A DNA stretch of 64,000 nucleotides from CAZTPJ01 sp964614515 (GCA_964614515.1 CAZTPJ010000010.1:3493-67492), one strand, 5' to 3'; numbered from the stretch's first letter, positions 35,247 to 44,214 are shown. Made by a program: numbers and translations. Notes: a model not told the origin generated them from the sequence alone.

Positions 35247-36557
35247 ATGATGGCCGACCGCCCCACTCCCACAAACTCACGCCACGGTTCCACTGACTCC
35301 GACGCGCAGCGCCTGCGCCTGGCCGGGCGAACGCTCGCCGTCTCCGCCGCGGGACTGATGATCGCCCTCGTGGGCGTTGGCTGCTCGGGCCATGGCAAGC
35401 ACACGCAAGGTCACAAGAACGCCGCCGAGGCCAGACTGGCGCAGATGAAGTCGGCGACGGAGTGGGACATGGCCCGACAGGCCTACCTCGCGGGCGATCT
35501 CGACAAGGCCCTCAAGCACGTCGACCGCTCCATCGCCCTCAACGATGCGGTTCCCAAGAGCCACGTGCTTCGCGGGCGCATCCTGCTGGAGATGGGCAAC
35601 TTCGAGGCCGCGATCGCGGCGCTCGAGACCGCGGCGGAACTGGATCCATCCAATGTGGACGCCGCATACTACTCCGGCCTGTGCTTCGAGCGCATCGCCA
35701 AACGCGAGCAGGCCCTGGAGTTCTATCGCCTCGCCGCCACGCTCGATCCGCAGAACGGGCAGTACGCCGTCGCCGCGGCCGAGATGCTCATCGATCTGGG
35801 CGAACTCGATGAGGCCCGCGCGTACCTGGAAGACCAGGCCGAGACGCTCACGCACAACCCCGGCGTCAAGCAGGCGCTCGGGCAGATCGCGCTGTTGCAG
35901 CAGCGGCCGGATGATGCGCATGAGTTGCTCACCGAAGCGCGACTGCTCGCCCCGGATGACGCCGCGATCCTGGAAGACCTCATCCGCGCCCAGATCGCCA
36001 CCGAGCGCTTCGCCGAGGCCGAATATCACATCGCGCGCCTCGTCGAGAACCCCGCCAACGCCGCGCGCCGCGACCTCCAGCACATGCGGGCGCGATGCCT
36101 GCTCCAGGTCGATCGACCCCTCGAGGCCCGCGAGATCCTCATCTCGCTCACCAGCGATCAAAGCGGCACGAAGGATGTCGAAGCGTGGATCATGCTCGGG
36201 CACACGAGTTATGTCCTCGGCGACATCGGCCGGCTCAAGCAGTCCGCCGCCCGCGTGATCGCGCTCGCCCCCACGCGCAGCGAAGGCTACATGCTTCGCG
36301 CCATGTGGCAGCGGCAGTCCGGTGATCGCAAGGCCGCGCTCGACACGCTCGATGAGGCCGTCAACTTCCGCGGCACGGACACCGCGCCCCTGGTCCTGCG
36401 AGCCATCGTCGCCCAGGAGTTGGGCCGACTGGACATCGCCGAACAAAGCCTCGCGCTGGCCTCTTCCGAGAGCCCCGGCGACGCCAACATCTCACGCCTG
36501 CTCAGCGCAATCCGCCAGCAGACCTTCGCGGGCGCATCGGAAGGCGGGCAGCCGTAA
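35247..36557 (+). CDS. TPR-repeat lipoprotein
   Basis: The 436-residue protein has a long N-region, a hydrophobic signal segment and a lipobox LVGVGCSG, so it should be lipid-anchored. The rest is TPR repeats: AYLAGDLDKALKHVDRSIAL, GNFEAAIAALETAAELDPSN, KREQALEFYRLAATLDPQNG, and further copies to the end. The ATG at 35247 has GGAG seven bases upstream. It lies 75 bases after the secretin, like PilW/PilF or GspS-type pilotins, which help secretins assemble in the outer membrane. That role is inferred from context. Confidence 0.85.
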   Translation: MMADRPTPTNSRHGSTDSDAQRLRLAGRTLAVSAAGLMIALVGVGCSGHGKHTQGHKNAAEARLAQMKSATEWDMARQAYLAGDLDKALKHVDRSIALNDAVPKSHVLRGRILLEMGNFEAAIAALETAAELDPSNVDAAYYSGLCFERIAKREQALEFYRLAATLDPQNGQYAVAAAEMLIDLGELDEARAYLEDQAETLTHNPGVKQALGQIALLQQRPDDAHELLTEARLLAPDDAAILEDLIRAQIATERFAEAEYHIARLVENPANAARRDLQHMRARCLLQVDRPLEAREILISLTSDQSGTKDVEAWIMLGHTSYVLGDIGRLKQSAARVIALAPTRSEGYMLRAMWQRQSGDRKAALDTLDEAVNFRGTDTAPLVLRAIVAQELGRLDIAEQSLALASSESPGDANISRLLSAIRQQTFAGASEGGQP

Positions 36558-36723
36558 GCCCGGACCATCACGATGAACGACCTCCGGCACGGACGAACGT
36601 CCGTGCCGGTTTGCGTTGTATCACCAGCCGTCTGAATCGCAACTCTCGCCACGTCTCGCACCGCGACCCGCCCTGCTACCATGGCCACTTCATGGTGGCC
36701 ATCGAAGGTTGCGAGGTGTACTC

Positions 36724-37527
36724 ATGTTCCTCATGTACGTTGATGAGAGCGGAGACTCCGGTTTGCCCCCTCCGAGAGGCACTTCTCCAACGCGGTACTT
36801 CTGTCTCACCGGACTGATCGTTCATGAACTGAGGTGGAGCAGTACGCTCGCGGAGTTGCACGCCTTCAGGCACTGGCTCAAGAGCCGATACAGGGTCTAT
36901 CTCGATGACGAACTGCACGCGGCCGATATGGTGGGAAAGCCTTCACAATTGCCCAAATCGCTGGCCGCTTTGAAGAAACACGAGCGCCTTGCGATCGTTC
37001 GACACCACGCGGACTGCGTCGCCTCGCTGCGCGACATCAGCCTGATCAACGTATGCGTGGATAAGGCCTTGCCCACAGCCCCAGACAGTCTCGAGGTGTT
37101 TCGGCGAGCCTGGTATGCGTTGTTCCAACGCTTCGAGAACACCATTCGACGGCGTAATTTCCCCGGATCAAGTGAGCACGATGATCGCGGCATCATTTTC
37201 CCGGACAACACAGAGGGCCAGAAACTTCGAGGGTTCCTGGAAGATATGCGACTTCGCAACCCGCTGACATTCAAACACCGCGATGGCGTGCGCACGACGA
37301 TCGATCAGCCCATCACCCTCCTGATCGAAGACCCGGTATGCCGTGATTCGAGGGAGTCATACCTCATCCAAGCAGTGGATTGCGCCGTGTACCTGTTCAA
37401 GCAGAGCATTCAACCGAGTGAATACATGAAGAAGCACGGCGGAAACGCTTACTTCCGCACTCGTCTCGCACCGGTGCTGTGTCGGCATGCTTCGCGTGTC
37501 GATGAACTCGGCGTTGTGCGGTTGTAG
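36724..37527 (+). CDS. DUF3800 domain protein
   Basis: The 267-residue protein starts MFLMYVDESGDSG, the hallmark of DUF3800, whose acidic motif suggests an RNase H-like or nuclease-like fold. Later residues fit: LLIEDPVCRDSRESYLIQAV then DCAVYLFKQ, an Asp/Gln-rich second motif. DUF3800 genes are scattered, often in accessory or defence-related contexts. Function is unknown. The ATG at 36724 has GAGGTG upstream; a longer frame adds a Pro/His-rich leader that is unlikely. It stands alone, convergent with gspE. Confidence 0.85.
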   Translation: MFLMYVDESGDSGLPPPRGTSPTRYFCLTGLIVHELRWSSTLAELHAFRHWLKSRYRVYLDDELHAADMVGKPSQLPKSLAALKKHERLAIVRHHADCVASLRDISLINVCVDKALPTAPDSLEVFRRAWYALFQRFENTIRRRNFPGSSEHDDRGIIFPDNTEGQKLRGFLEDMRLRNPLTFKHRDGVRTTIDQPITLLIEDPVCRDSRESYLIQAVDCAVYLFKQSIQPSEYMKKHGGNAYFRTRLAPVLCRHASRVDELGVVRL

Positions 37528-37549
37528 TTCGTCGAAAGCGGATTCGGCC

Positions 37550-37581
37550 CAAAAATAAAAATGGGGCCCGAAGGCCCTGGA
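37550..37581 (-). terminator. Intrinsic terminator with TTCG tetraloop
   Basis: On the minus strand, GGGCC-TTCG-GGCCC is followed by CATTTTTATTTTT. The five-base stem with an ultra-stable tetraloop and a T tract fits a Rho-independent terminator for the gspE unit. A minus-strand frame of 38 codons (37590-37706, start MCAVVLAGGYPDQRC) stops just before the hairpin. It might be a tiny gene but has no clear ribosome site. Confidence 0.7.
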
Positions 37582-37753
37582 GGATCCTACTACTCGGACT
37601 GCCCGAGGTTCAGATCCACACAGAGTATACCATCGACCATCGGCTCCGTCCAATCCATTTGGCATCGCTGGTCCGGATAACCGCCCGCCAGCACAACGGC
37701 GCACATCCGATGAAACACTTCACGAGTGCCCCGTCCGCCCCACGGACGCCCGC

Positions 37754-39442
37754 CTACGCCTTCAGCGCCCGCATCACATCCTGGATCGTCGTCGCGCCCG
37801 ACCGGACCTTTGCGAACCCATCTTCGCGCAGCAGTGAGAGGTCGCCATCGCGCAGCGCGGCCGCGGCGATCGCGGGCGCGTTCACCCGCGTCATGATCAT
37901 CTCGCGCACATGATCCGACAGCCGCAGCAGCTCATAGATGCCCACGCGCCCGCGATACCCGGTGGTGCGACACGCGCGGCACCCGGCCCCGCGATGCAGC
38001 AACCCCGACTCGGGCATCGTGAATGATGCGGGGATGTCGGCCGCGTCAGGCTCGTACTCGACGCTGCAATCCTCGCAGATTCGCCGCACCAGCCGCTGCG
38101 CCAGCACGCCCTCGACCGATGACGCGACAAGAAACGGCTCGACACCCATGTCCAGCAGTCGCGTCGTCGCAGAGGCCGCATCGTTCGTGTGCAACGTCGA
38201 GAACACCAGGTGGCCCGTGAGCGAGGCCTGCACGGCCGTCTCGGCCGTCTCCTTATCACGAATCTCACCGATCATCACGACATCGGGATCGTGGCGCAGC
38301 ACGGATCGCAACCCCGTCGCAAAGTCAAGCCCGACTTTGTGATTCACCTGAATCTGATTCACACCCGAGACGTGATACTCGACGGGGTCTTCAACCGTGA
38401 TCACCTTGATCTCATCCGAAACGATGCGATTGAGCGAGGCGTAGAGCGTCGTGGACTTACCCGAGCCCGTCGGTCCCGTCACGAGCAGAATCCCATGCGG
38501 GCGCTGGATCAACTGATCCCACGGCGTGAGCACATGCCTGGGCATGCCCAGATCATCCAGCGAAAGCAGCACGGCCGCCTTGCTCAGAATTCGCAGCACC
38601 ACGCCCTCGCCAAAGAGCATGGGAATCACGCTCACGCGAAGATCATGCTCCTGCACGCCACGGTCCCCGCGGTGGCGGAACGTGATGCGTCCATCCTGCG
38701 GCTTTCGCTTCTCAGCGATGTTCAGGTTGGCCATGATCTTCAGCCGCGAGATGATGGCCGCGCCGAAGCGGTTGATGGTCGCGGGCACGTTCGCACGCTC
38801 AAGCACCCCGTCGATGCGATACCGCACAATCAGCTCGCGCTCATACGGCTCGATATGCACGTCGGTCGCCCGCTCTTTGATCGCTTCGATCAACACGTCG
38901 TTGACGAGCTTAATGACCGAGGCTTCCTGCGCGGCCTCGACCTCTTCGAGCGAGGCATCGGCGACGGCACTCAGCGAGCCGTTGGCCGTGGCCCCAGCCG
39001 ACATTTCGTCAAGCGTGTCCCCGCCGACGCCGTAGTTCTCGCGAATGAACTTGTGCAGTTCATCCTCATCGGCGAGGACGAGTTCGATCGAACACCCCGC
39101 CAGCAGCCGCAGTTCATCAAGAACCGTGATCTCGAAGGGATCGCTGGTGGCGACGGTGAGCGTGTCGCCCGTGCGTCCGATGGGTACGCAGTTCTGCTTA
39201 TAGACGAGTTTGGCCGGCAGGGTCTGAAGCACCTTCGGCTCGATCACCAGATCCGTCAAGTCCACCACGGGCATCTGGAACTGCTCGCCCACGGCCTGCA
39301 AGACCTGATCGCGCGTGACAAGACCCAGGCGCACCAGCACCCTGTCAAGACGTTCGCCGGTGGTCCGCTGCTCGGTGAGCGCCTGTTCAAGTTGGGCGCG
39401 CGAGATCAGACCCCGCGAAAGAAGAACGGTCCCAATTCCCAT
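37754..39442 (-). CDS. Type II secretion/type IV pilus assembly ATPase (GspE/PilB)
   Basis: Hexameric ATPase that drives pilus or pseudopilus assembly. The 562-residue protein has a MshEN N-terminal domain (GTVLLSRGLISRAQLEQALT, GLVTRDQVLQAVGEQF), then the core with Walker A GPTGSGKSTTLYASL, the Asp box EDPVEYHVSGVNQIQVN and Walker B MIGEIRDKETAE. A tetracysteine zinc site comprises CEDC and CRAC about 35 residues apart. Length is standard. It lies minus-strand between DUF3800 and queD, some 2.6 kb from the secretin operon, and about 1.7 kb from gspF on the other strand. Confidence 0.95.
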   Translation of the reverse strand: MGIGTVLLSRGLISRAQLEQALTEQRTTGERLDRVLVRLGLVTRDQVLQAVGEQFQMPVVDLTDLVIEPKVLQTLPAKLVYKQNCVPIGRTGDTLTVATSDPFEITVLDELRLLAGCSIELVLADEDELHKFIRENYGVGGDTLDEMSAGATANGSLSAVADASLEEVEAAQEASVIKLVNDVLIEAIKERATDVHIEPYERELIVRYRIDGVLERANVPATINRFGAAIISRLKIMANLNIAEKRKPQDGRITFRHRGDRGVQEHDLRVSVIPMLFGEGVVLRILSKAAVLLSLDDLGMPRHVLTPWDQLIQRPHGILLVTGPTGSGKSTTLYASLNRIVSDEIKVITVEDPVEYHVSGVNQIQVNHKVGLDFATGLRSVLRHDPDVVMIGEIRDKETAETAVQASLTGHLVFSTLHTNDAASATTRLLDMGVEPFLVASSVEGVLAQRLVRRICEDCSVEYEPDAADIPASFTMPESGLLHRGAGCRACRTTGYRGRVGIYELLRLSDHVREMIMTRVNAPAIAAAALRDGDLSLLREDGFAKVRSGATTIQDVMRALKA

Positions 39443-39595
39443 GAGCCACCATTGTACCGACGATCTCGCGTCCGGTTGGACGCCAAGCCACTCCCGTTGT
39501 GGATTCTTCTATCGGGCGTCGATGTTGTCCGCGTGCAACACTCAAACCCGGGGAAATGTCGCCCGGACTTGCGCTGGCGGCCGTACGGCCGGGGC

Positions 39596-40414
39596 TTATC
39601 GGGCCGGGAATGTCGCCGACGTGCGATCCGTCTCCCACACCGTGACGCCGCGCACCGATGCCCCGCCGAACGACATGCGCACCGCCGGCTCCAGAAGTTC
39701 AAAGCACACCCGAGCGATGTTCTCCACCGATGGAATCAACCCATGCGGCCCGAACTCCTCGGTGTCCACGTTCAGATACTTATGGTCAAACCGTGCGATC
39801 ACCGTGTCACCGACGAGTCGCTCGATGTCCTCGATCCTCGGCCCCGGCGATGACCCCTTCGCGCCGGCCGACGCGACCTCGATCGCCAACTCAAGGCGAT
39901 AGTTGTGCCCATGCCCAGACGGATTGTTGCACTTGCCAAACGTCGCGCGATTCTCTTCATCGCTCATCGACGCCACATGCAGCCGGTGCGACGCGGAAAA
40001 GTCGAACTGATGCCGAATGATCGCGATATCCCGGGCGGCGGCGCTCATCTCAACGCAATGGTACGGCGACAATCGCCACATCACCGCGTGTGTGCGAAAA
40101 CCGAGTACACCCTCCACAGCGGCCAGCACGCCAGGCAGCAACCGCACCGGATGCTCGTGCGGATTCTCGCGACACGCTCGCTCGATGATCGGCACGGCCG
40201 CGGTCCGCACCGCCCGATCCACATCCTTAATGTCCACCAGATATCCGACGACGGGATCGGCCTCGCCCCGACAGGTCACATCGATCTCATAGTGACGACC
40301 CAGCCCGGCCATCGGGGGCGACCCGGCGAAACCATTACGGCCAGGTTGGCCCGCGACCCCCGCCGCTTCCCCGGGATTGATGGCAAAACGCACCGTTCGC
40401 CGAAGTTCGAGCAT
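39596..40414 (-). CDS. 6-carboxytetrahydropterin synthase (QueD family), double T-fold
   Basis: Enzyme of the queuosine/7-deazaguanine pathway family that converts dihydroneopterin triphosphate to 6-carboxytetrahydropterin. The 272-residue protein is about twice the usual 120-140. The C-terminal half has the full catalytic set: zinc ligands His143 (FSASHRL), His168 and His170 (NPSGHGH), Cys162, the FDHKYLN motif at 209-215 and Glu261. The N-terminal half (RRTVRFAINPGE, GRHYEIDVTCRGEADPVVGY, DIKDVDRAVR) looks like a second, degenerate T-fold without the histidines. The ATG at 40414 has a poor ribosome site. No other queuosine gene is adjacent. Confidence 0.85.
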   Translation of the reverse strand: MLELRRTVRFAINPGEAAGVAGQPGRNGFAGSPPMAGLGRHYEIDVTCRGEADPVVGYLVDIKDVDRAVRTAAVPIIERACRENPHEHPVRLLPGVLAAVEGVLGFRTHAVMWRLSPYHCVEMSAAARDIAIIRHQFDFSASHRLHVASMSDEENRATFGKCNNPSGHGHNYRLELAIEVASAGAKGSSPGPRIEDIERLVGDTVIARFDHKYLNVDTEEFGPHGLIPSVENIARVCFELLEPAVRMSFGGASVRGVTVWETDRTSATFPAR

Positions 40415-40489
40415 GGCGCGTAGAGTGTATGGAGATTCCGCCCGTGCCGCACGGCGGCGCGATGGGGCGGGCCAACGCGGAGGAACACC

Positions 40490-41152
40490 ATGAAGTCTCA
40501 ACAGATTGCAGCGCTGGTCAGCGCTGTCGCGGGAATCGTCGGCATCATCGCCGTGCCGGAACACGAGAACAACCACGGTCGCCAGCCCGAGAAGCAACCC
40601 GCCAAGGACCCGGCGTATGTGCTCGACTTCACGATGAAGCGCATCGACGGCGCCGAAGAATCCCTCGAAAAGTACAAGGGCAAAGTTCTCATCATCGTCA
40701 ACGTCGCCAGCAAGTGCGGCTTCACGACGCAGTATGAAGGGCTTGAGCGCCTGCAGCGCACCTATAAGGATGAGGGCGTCGTGGTCCTTGGCTTTCCCGC
40801 GAACAACTTCGGCAATCAGGAGCCGGGCACGAACGAGGAGATCGCCGCGTTCTGCAAGGACAAGTATGACGTGACGTTCCCGATGTTCGCGAAGATCAGC
40901 GTCAAGGGTGACGATCAGCACCCGCTGTATAAGCGGCTCGCCACCCAGCCCGCCCCCATCGGCGGCGACCCCAAGTGGAACTTCACCAAGTTCATCATCG
41001 ATCAGAACGGGCGCGTCGTGGCCCGCGTCGATCCGGATCGCGATTATGTCCGCACGGGCACGGTCGAACCGCAAGTCGAACTCAAGGTTCGCGAGCTCCT
41101 GGGCAAGCCCGCCCCCGCGCCATCCGATGTGCCCACAACCCCGGGGAGTTGA
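40490..41152 (+). CDS. Exported glutathione peroxidase-like protein
   Basis: Thiol peroxidase that reduces hydroperoxides. The 220-residue protein has an N-terminal hydrophobic leader (about residues 6-22), so export or membrane anchoring is likely. The catalytic set is present: Cys76 in VASKCGFT, Gln110 in FPANNFGNQEPG, and Trp163-Asn164 in KWNFTKF. A cysteine rather than selenocysteine is used; such enzymes usually rely on thioredoxin. A second Cys122 may be the resolving one. GGAGG precedes the ATG. It is ten bases upstream of gspF and probably co-transcribed. Confidence 0.93.
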   Translation: MKSQQIAALVSAVAGIVGIIAVPEHENNHGRQPEKQPAKDPAYVLDFTMKRIDGAEESLEKYKGKVLIIVNVASKCGFTTQYEGLERLQRTYKDEGVVVLGFPANNFGNQEPGTNEEIAAFCKDKYDVTFPMFAKISVKGDDQHPLYKRLATQPAPIGGDPKWNFTKFIIDQNGRVVARVDPDRDYVRTGTVEPQVELKVRELLGKPAPAPSDVPTTPGS

Positions 41153-41161
41153 TCGCGCTCC

Positions 41162-42355
41162 ATGCCCGTCTTCGCATACAAGGCGATGGATGCGGCCGGG
41201 GCTCGCGTGGCGGGCATCATCGCCGGCGCCAGCGAGCAGGCGGTCATTTCAGACCTTGAATCTCGCAAACTCGTGCCCGTGACGGTCATGCGCAAGCGCG
41301 AGACATCGCTTGTGCCGACGCGCAAGGTCTCCGCACGGCGGCTCGCGCAGACCTATATCCAACTCGCCGATCTCCTTCGCGCCGGCGTGCCACTGCTTCG
41401 AGCGCTCAAACTCCTCGCGAATCGGCGCAGCCAGCCGCGATTGGCGGCCGTGTTCAAGGAAGTCTCAGACTCGGTGGCGGAAGGTGATGAACTCGGCGAG
41501 GCGATGTCACGGCGACCCGAAGTCTTCCCGCGCGTGCATGTCGCGATGATTCGCGCGGGCGAGAAGGGCGGGTTCCTCGAGAGCGTACTCTCGCGCCTCG
41601 GTCAGTTCGTCATGAGCGAGGCCGAACTGCGCGGCAAGATCATCTCGAGCATGGTCTATCCCGGCCTGCTCGTCACCGTCGGCTCGATCATTCTCGGCGT
41701 GGTGTTCGGCTTTTTCGTGCCGATGTTTCGCGGGATGCTCGATCGCACGGACGCCGGCGTGCCGACGCTGACGCGCATCGTCTTCGCCGCGGGCGATGCC
41801 GTTGGCAAGTATGGACTCATCACGCTGGCCGTGGCGGTCGTCGCGCTGATCGCCGCGTGGCGTGTGTCGCGGATCAAGTCCGTACGTCGCGCCCTGGCCG
41901 TGGCGCGAACGCGGGCGCCCGTGTTCGGTCCGCTCGTTCGCGCCATCGCCGCCGCGCGCTTCTGTCGAATGCTCGGCACCATGCTCGCCAACGGCATTCC
42001 GATGCTCACGGCCATGCAGGTCGCCAAGGAAGCCGCCGGCAACGTGCTCATGGAAGAGGCCATCGACAACGCCACGGAATCCGTCCGCGCGGGCGCAGCC
42101 CTCGCCCCCCCCCTGGCCGACAGCGGGCTCTTCAGCGATGAAGTGATCGAGATGATCTCCGTCGCCGAAGCCGCGAACAACCTTGATGAGATGCTCATCA
42201 CCATCGCCGACACGCTCGAAAGCCGCGTGAATCGCCTGCTGGGCACGGCCGTGGGACTCATCGGACCGCTGATGGTGCTGCTAATCGCGGTGGTCGTGGG
42301 CGTCGTCGCGGCGGCGCTGCTGCTGCCGATGGTGAGTTTCAAGGCGGCGTTCTAG
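41162..42355 (+). CDS. Type II secretion/pilus platform protein (GspF/PilC)
   Basis: Inner-membrane platform that partners the GspE/PilB ATPase. The 397-residue protein starts MPVFAYKAMDAAGARVAGII, the family N-terminus. It has two GspF domains: the first contains LADLLRAGVPLLRALKLL and MIRAGEKGGFLESVLSRLGQF; the second contains MLGTMLANGIPMLTAMQVAK and MISVAEAANNLDEMLITIAD. Membrane helices are around 170-190, 220-240 and 370-393. A nine-C tract at 42105 encodes Ala-Pro-Pro in the second domain. Confidence 0.95.
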   Translation: MPVFAYKAMDAAGARVAGIIAGASEQAVISDLESRKLVPVTVMRKRETSLVPTRKVSARRLAQTYIQLADLLRAGVPLLRALKLLANRRSQPRLAAVFKEVSDSVAEGDELGEAMSRRPEVFPRVHVAMIRAGEKGGFLESVLSRLGQFVMSEAELRGKIISSMVYPGLLVTVGSIILGVVFGFFVPMFRGMLDRTDAGVPTLTRIVFAAGDAVGKYGLITLAVAVVALIAAWRVSRIKSVRRALAVARTRAPVFGPLVRAIAAARFCRMLGTMLANGIPMLTAMQVAKEAAGNVLMEEAIDNATESVRAGAALAPPLADSGLFSDEVIEMISVAEAANNLDEMLITIADTLESRVNRLLGTAVGLIGPLMVLLIAVVVGVVAAALLLPMVSFKAAF

Positions 42356-42369
42356 ACCGCCTCCCCTCT

Positions 42370-42401
42370 GGATCCGGTGGTGCGGGCGTCTCGCCCGCAA
42401 C
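42370..42401. repeat. Dispersed palindromic repeat, single copy
   Basis: GGATCCGGTGGTGCGGGCGT followed by CTCGCCCGCAAC. Near-identical to 4581-4613. It lies between the convergent gspF and DUF1015 genes, where it could serve as a bidirectional hairpin terminator. Confidence 0.75.
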
Positions 42402-42456
42402 GAACGCCGCACGCGATCAGACGGCCACGCTGCACATCGCCACATGCCTATCCAAC

Positions 42457-43797
42457 TCACGCCAGCGGATTGATGAACAACCCCGTCGCGAGCTTCGGAT
42501 AAAAGAACGTTGACTTCTGCGGCATCAGTTCACCCGCCTCGCTGACCTCGCGCACGGCATCGAGCGGCGTCGGGCGTACGATCACGGCCAGTTGCGCAAA
42601 GCCCGATCCGCCGCCCGCGCCCGTCTCGCCACCCTTGGCGATGTCGAGGACCTCGGCCACGGAATGCGGGAACGCCCACGTCACATCCTTGCCATCGTTG
42701 AGCGCGGGGCGACAGATCTCTTCGACGATGATGTGCTGAATGATCGCGACGTCGAGGTTCCTCCACGCCCGCGGCTTGTCCGCGAATCGCTTCGCCAGCG
42801 GATCATTGATCGCCAGCGTCGCGATCGCGCATCGCCCCGTCGCCACATCATACAACCCGAACACATTCGTCGCGCGCTTGCCCGCCTGGGCCATCGCCGG
42901 TTCGATCGCGGAGGCATCGCCTTCGATCAGCGTGATCTTCAGATACTGCGCCGCGGCCTTGATGAACGCCTCGAACGTGTATCCGCTCATCCCGCCGAGC
43001 ACGCGGTGCGTCGGCCCGATCGCAAGGCCCGGGTCCGACATGCCCACAAGCACCATCATGCACCGCCGCGCGGGATGATCCGGCGACACGGCCCCGGCAT
43101 CTTCAAGGTGCCGCAGATAGTTCAGCGCGGTCGTGTAGCGATGATGCCCATCGGCGATGAAGACATCCTCGCCGCGGAGCGATTCGCGATAGTCCGCGAT
43201 GGCCGTGGCATCGGTGATCTTCCAGACTTCATGCTTCGTACCGTCGGCGGTCTTCGCGGTCATGTCGGCGGGGCGTTGACTCATCCATTGCCGCGCGAGT
43301 TTCGAGGCCGTGCCCGCGCGATCGGGATGCAGGCCGAAGATCGGCGAGAGTTGGGCCTGCGTCGCCTTCATCAGCGCGAGGCGATCTTCCTTCGGACCGG
43401 AGAACGTCTGCTCATGCGGCAGAATCCCGCCGCCCGCGCGACGGCCAAAGGGCGTCGTCTCGACCGTACACGTCACCCCGCAGCGCGAGAACTCCTTGCC
43501 CATGAACGCGAAGGTCTGTCGATACGCGAAGATCGCGGGCGTCTCGCATCGCGTCAGCACGCCATCGGCCAGCCACGTGCGGTACAACTCCGCCGCCCTG
43601 TGATACGCCTCGGGCGGGCCGAGTTCCTTCGCGGGCGTGTGCGGCAGGTCGATCGACACCACGTTCCGCGCATCACCCACGACCAGCGCTGCTTTCGACG
43701 CCTTGTCGAGCACATCATACGGCGGCGCAACCACCGTGCTCACATCGCCCCTGCCACCATGATACTGCACCGCACGAAACGCATAGATCTCTGGCAT
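42457..43797 (-). CDS. DUF1015 family protein
   Basis: The 446-residue protein matches the DUF1015 family: MPEIYAFRAVQYHGGRGDVS start with VVAPPYDVLDKASKAALV, GGILPHEQTFSGPKEDRLAL, the VFIADGHHRYTTALNY motif and RRCMMVLVGMSDPGLAIGPT. The family is widespread; some members are annotated as phosphatase-like or HPr-serine-kinase-regulated enzymes, but a general function is not established. The ATG at 43797 begins at the conserved motif; the longer frame enters a repeat. Confidence 0.9.
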   Translation of the reverse strand: MPEIYAFRAVQYHGGRGDVSTVVAPPYDVLDKASKAALVVGDARNVVSIDLPHTPAKELGPPEAYHRAAELYRTWLADGVLTRCETPAIFAYRQTFAFMGKEFSRCGVTCTVETTPFGRRAGGGILPHEQTFSGPKEDRLALMKATQAQLSPIFGLHPDRAGTASKLARQWMSQRPADMTAKTADGTKHEVWKITDATAIADYRESLRGEDVFIADGHHRYTTALNYLRHLEDAGAVSPDHPARRCMMVLVGMSDPGLAIGPTHRVLGGMSGYTFEAFIKAAAQYLKITLIEGDASAIEPAMAQAGKRATNVFGLYDVATGRCAIATLAINDPLAKRFADKPRAWRNLDVAIIQHIIVEEICRPALNDGKDVTWAFPHSVAEVLDIAKGGETGAGGGSGFAQLAVIVRPTPLDAVREVSEAGELMPQKSTFFYPKLATGLFINPLA

Positions 43798-43883
43798 CGC
43801 ATGGCCCTCTCGCGAAAGGGCGAGTATATGCGGGCGAAGTGTGCCATGACCACGGCCCTGCGTGGCCATGCGCTGCACGATCC

Positions 43884-43990
43884 GTACGCAGAGATCACGG
43901 AGATCACGCAGAGGCCGCTGAGCAGGAGTTCAACGCGAAAGCGCGAAGGCAAAGAGAAGATCGCGAAGAAGAAGGGGTGTGGTGTGTGTG
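43884..43990. repeat. Intergenic repeat with CGCGAAGGC-type purine-rich motif, then G12 tract
   Basis: The stretch GTTCAACGCGAAAGCGCGAA followed by AAGAGAAGATCGCGAAGAAG resembles a repeat often seen between genes in Planctomycetota and related phyla, whose reverse translation gives a phantom peptide like LRAFALNSCS. It runs into a GT repeat and a run of twelve Gs (43992-44003). It is not a gene. Confidence 0.55.
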
Positions 43991-44099
43991 TGGGGGGGGG
44001 GGGTGGCATGGCCACGGCCCCGCGTGGCTATGCATGCGTGCAACCCGCCTCGATCCCTGCATAGCCATCCAGAGCGATGGCCATGCCACCCCGCCGTGC

Positions 44100-44179
44100 C
44101 ATCGAAGTCGGTTCCTCCGACTTCGATGCTTTGGCGTCGGAGGCGCGATGGACATCGAAGTCCGAGGCGGACTTCGATG
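44100..44179. repeat. Two perfect 12-bp-stem hairpins
   Basis: CATCGAAGTCGG / CCGACTTCGATG with a five-base loop (44100-44128) and CATCGAAGTCCG / CGGACTTCGATG with a three-base loop (44153-44179). The arms differ by a compensating pair, as if stem pairing is kept. Nothing else but repeats is seen from 43798 to 44358. Confidence 0.8.
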
Positions 44180-44214
44180 GCACGGCGATCGGCTTTCACT
44201 TCTCACGCCCAACG

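Noticed and set aside
38189..39853. 554-codon plus-strand frame
   Set aside because: Antisense to the GspE/PilB ATPase and queD; no domain visible.
39596..41074. 492-codon version of the pterin synthase
   Set aside because: The part above 40414 is antisense to the glutathione peroxidase gene. The T-fold begins at the ATG at 40414.
42592..44064. 490-codon plus-strand frame
   Set aside because: Antisense to DUF1015 and running into repeats.
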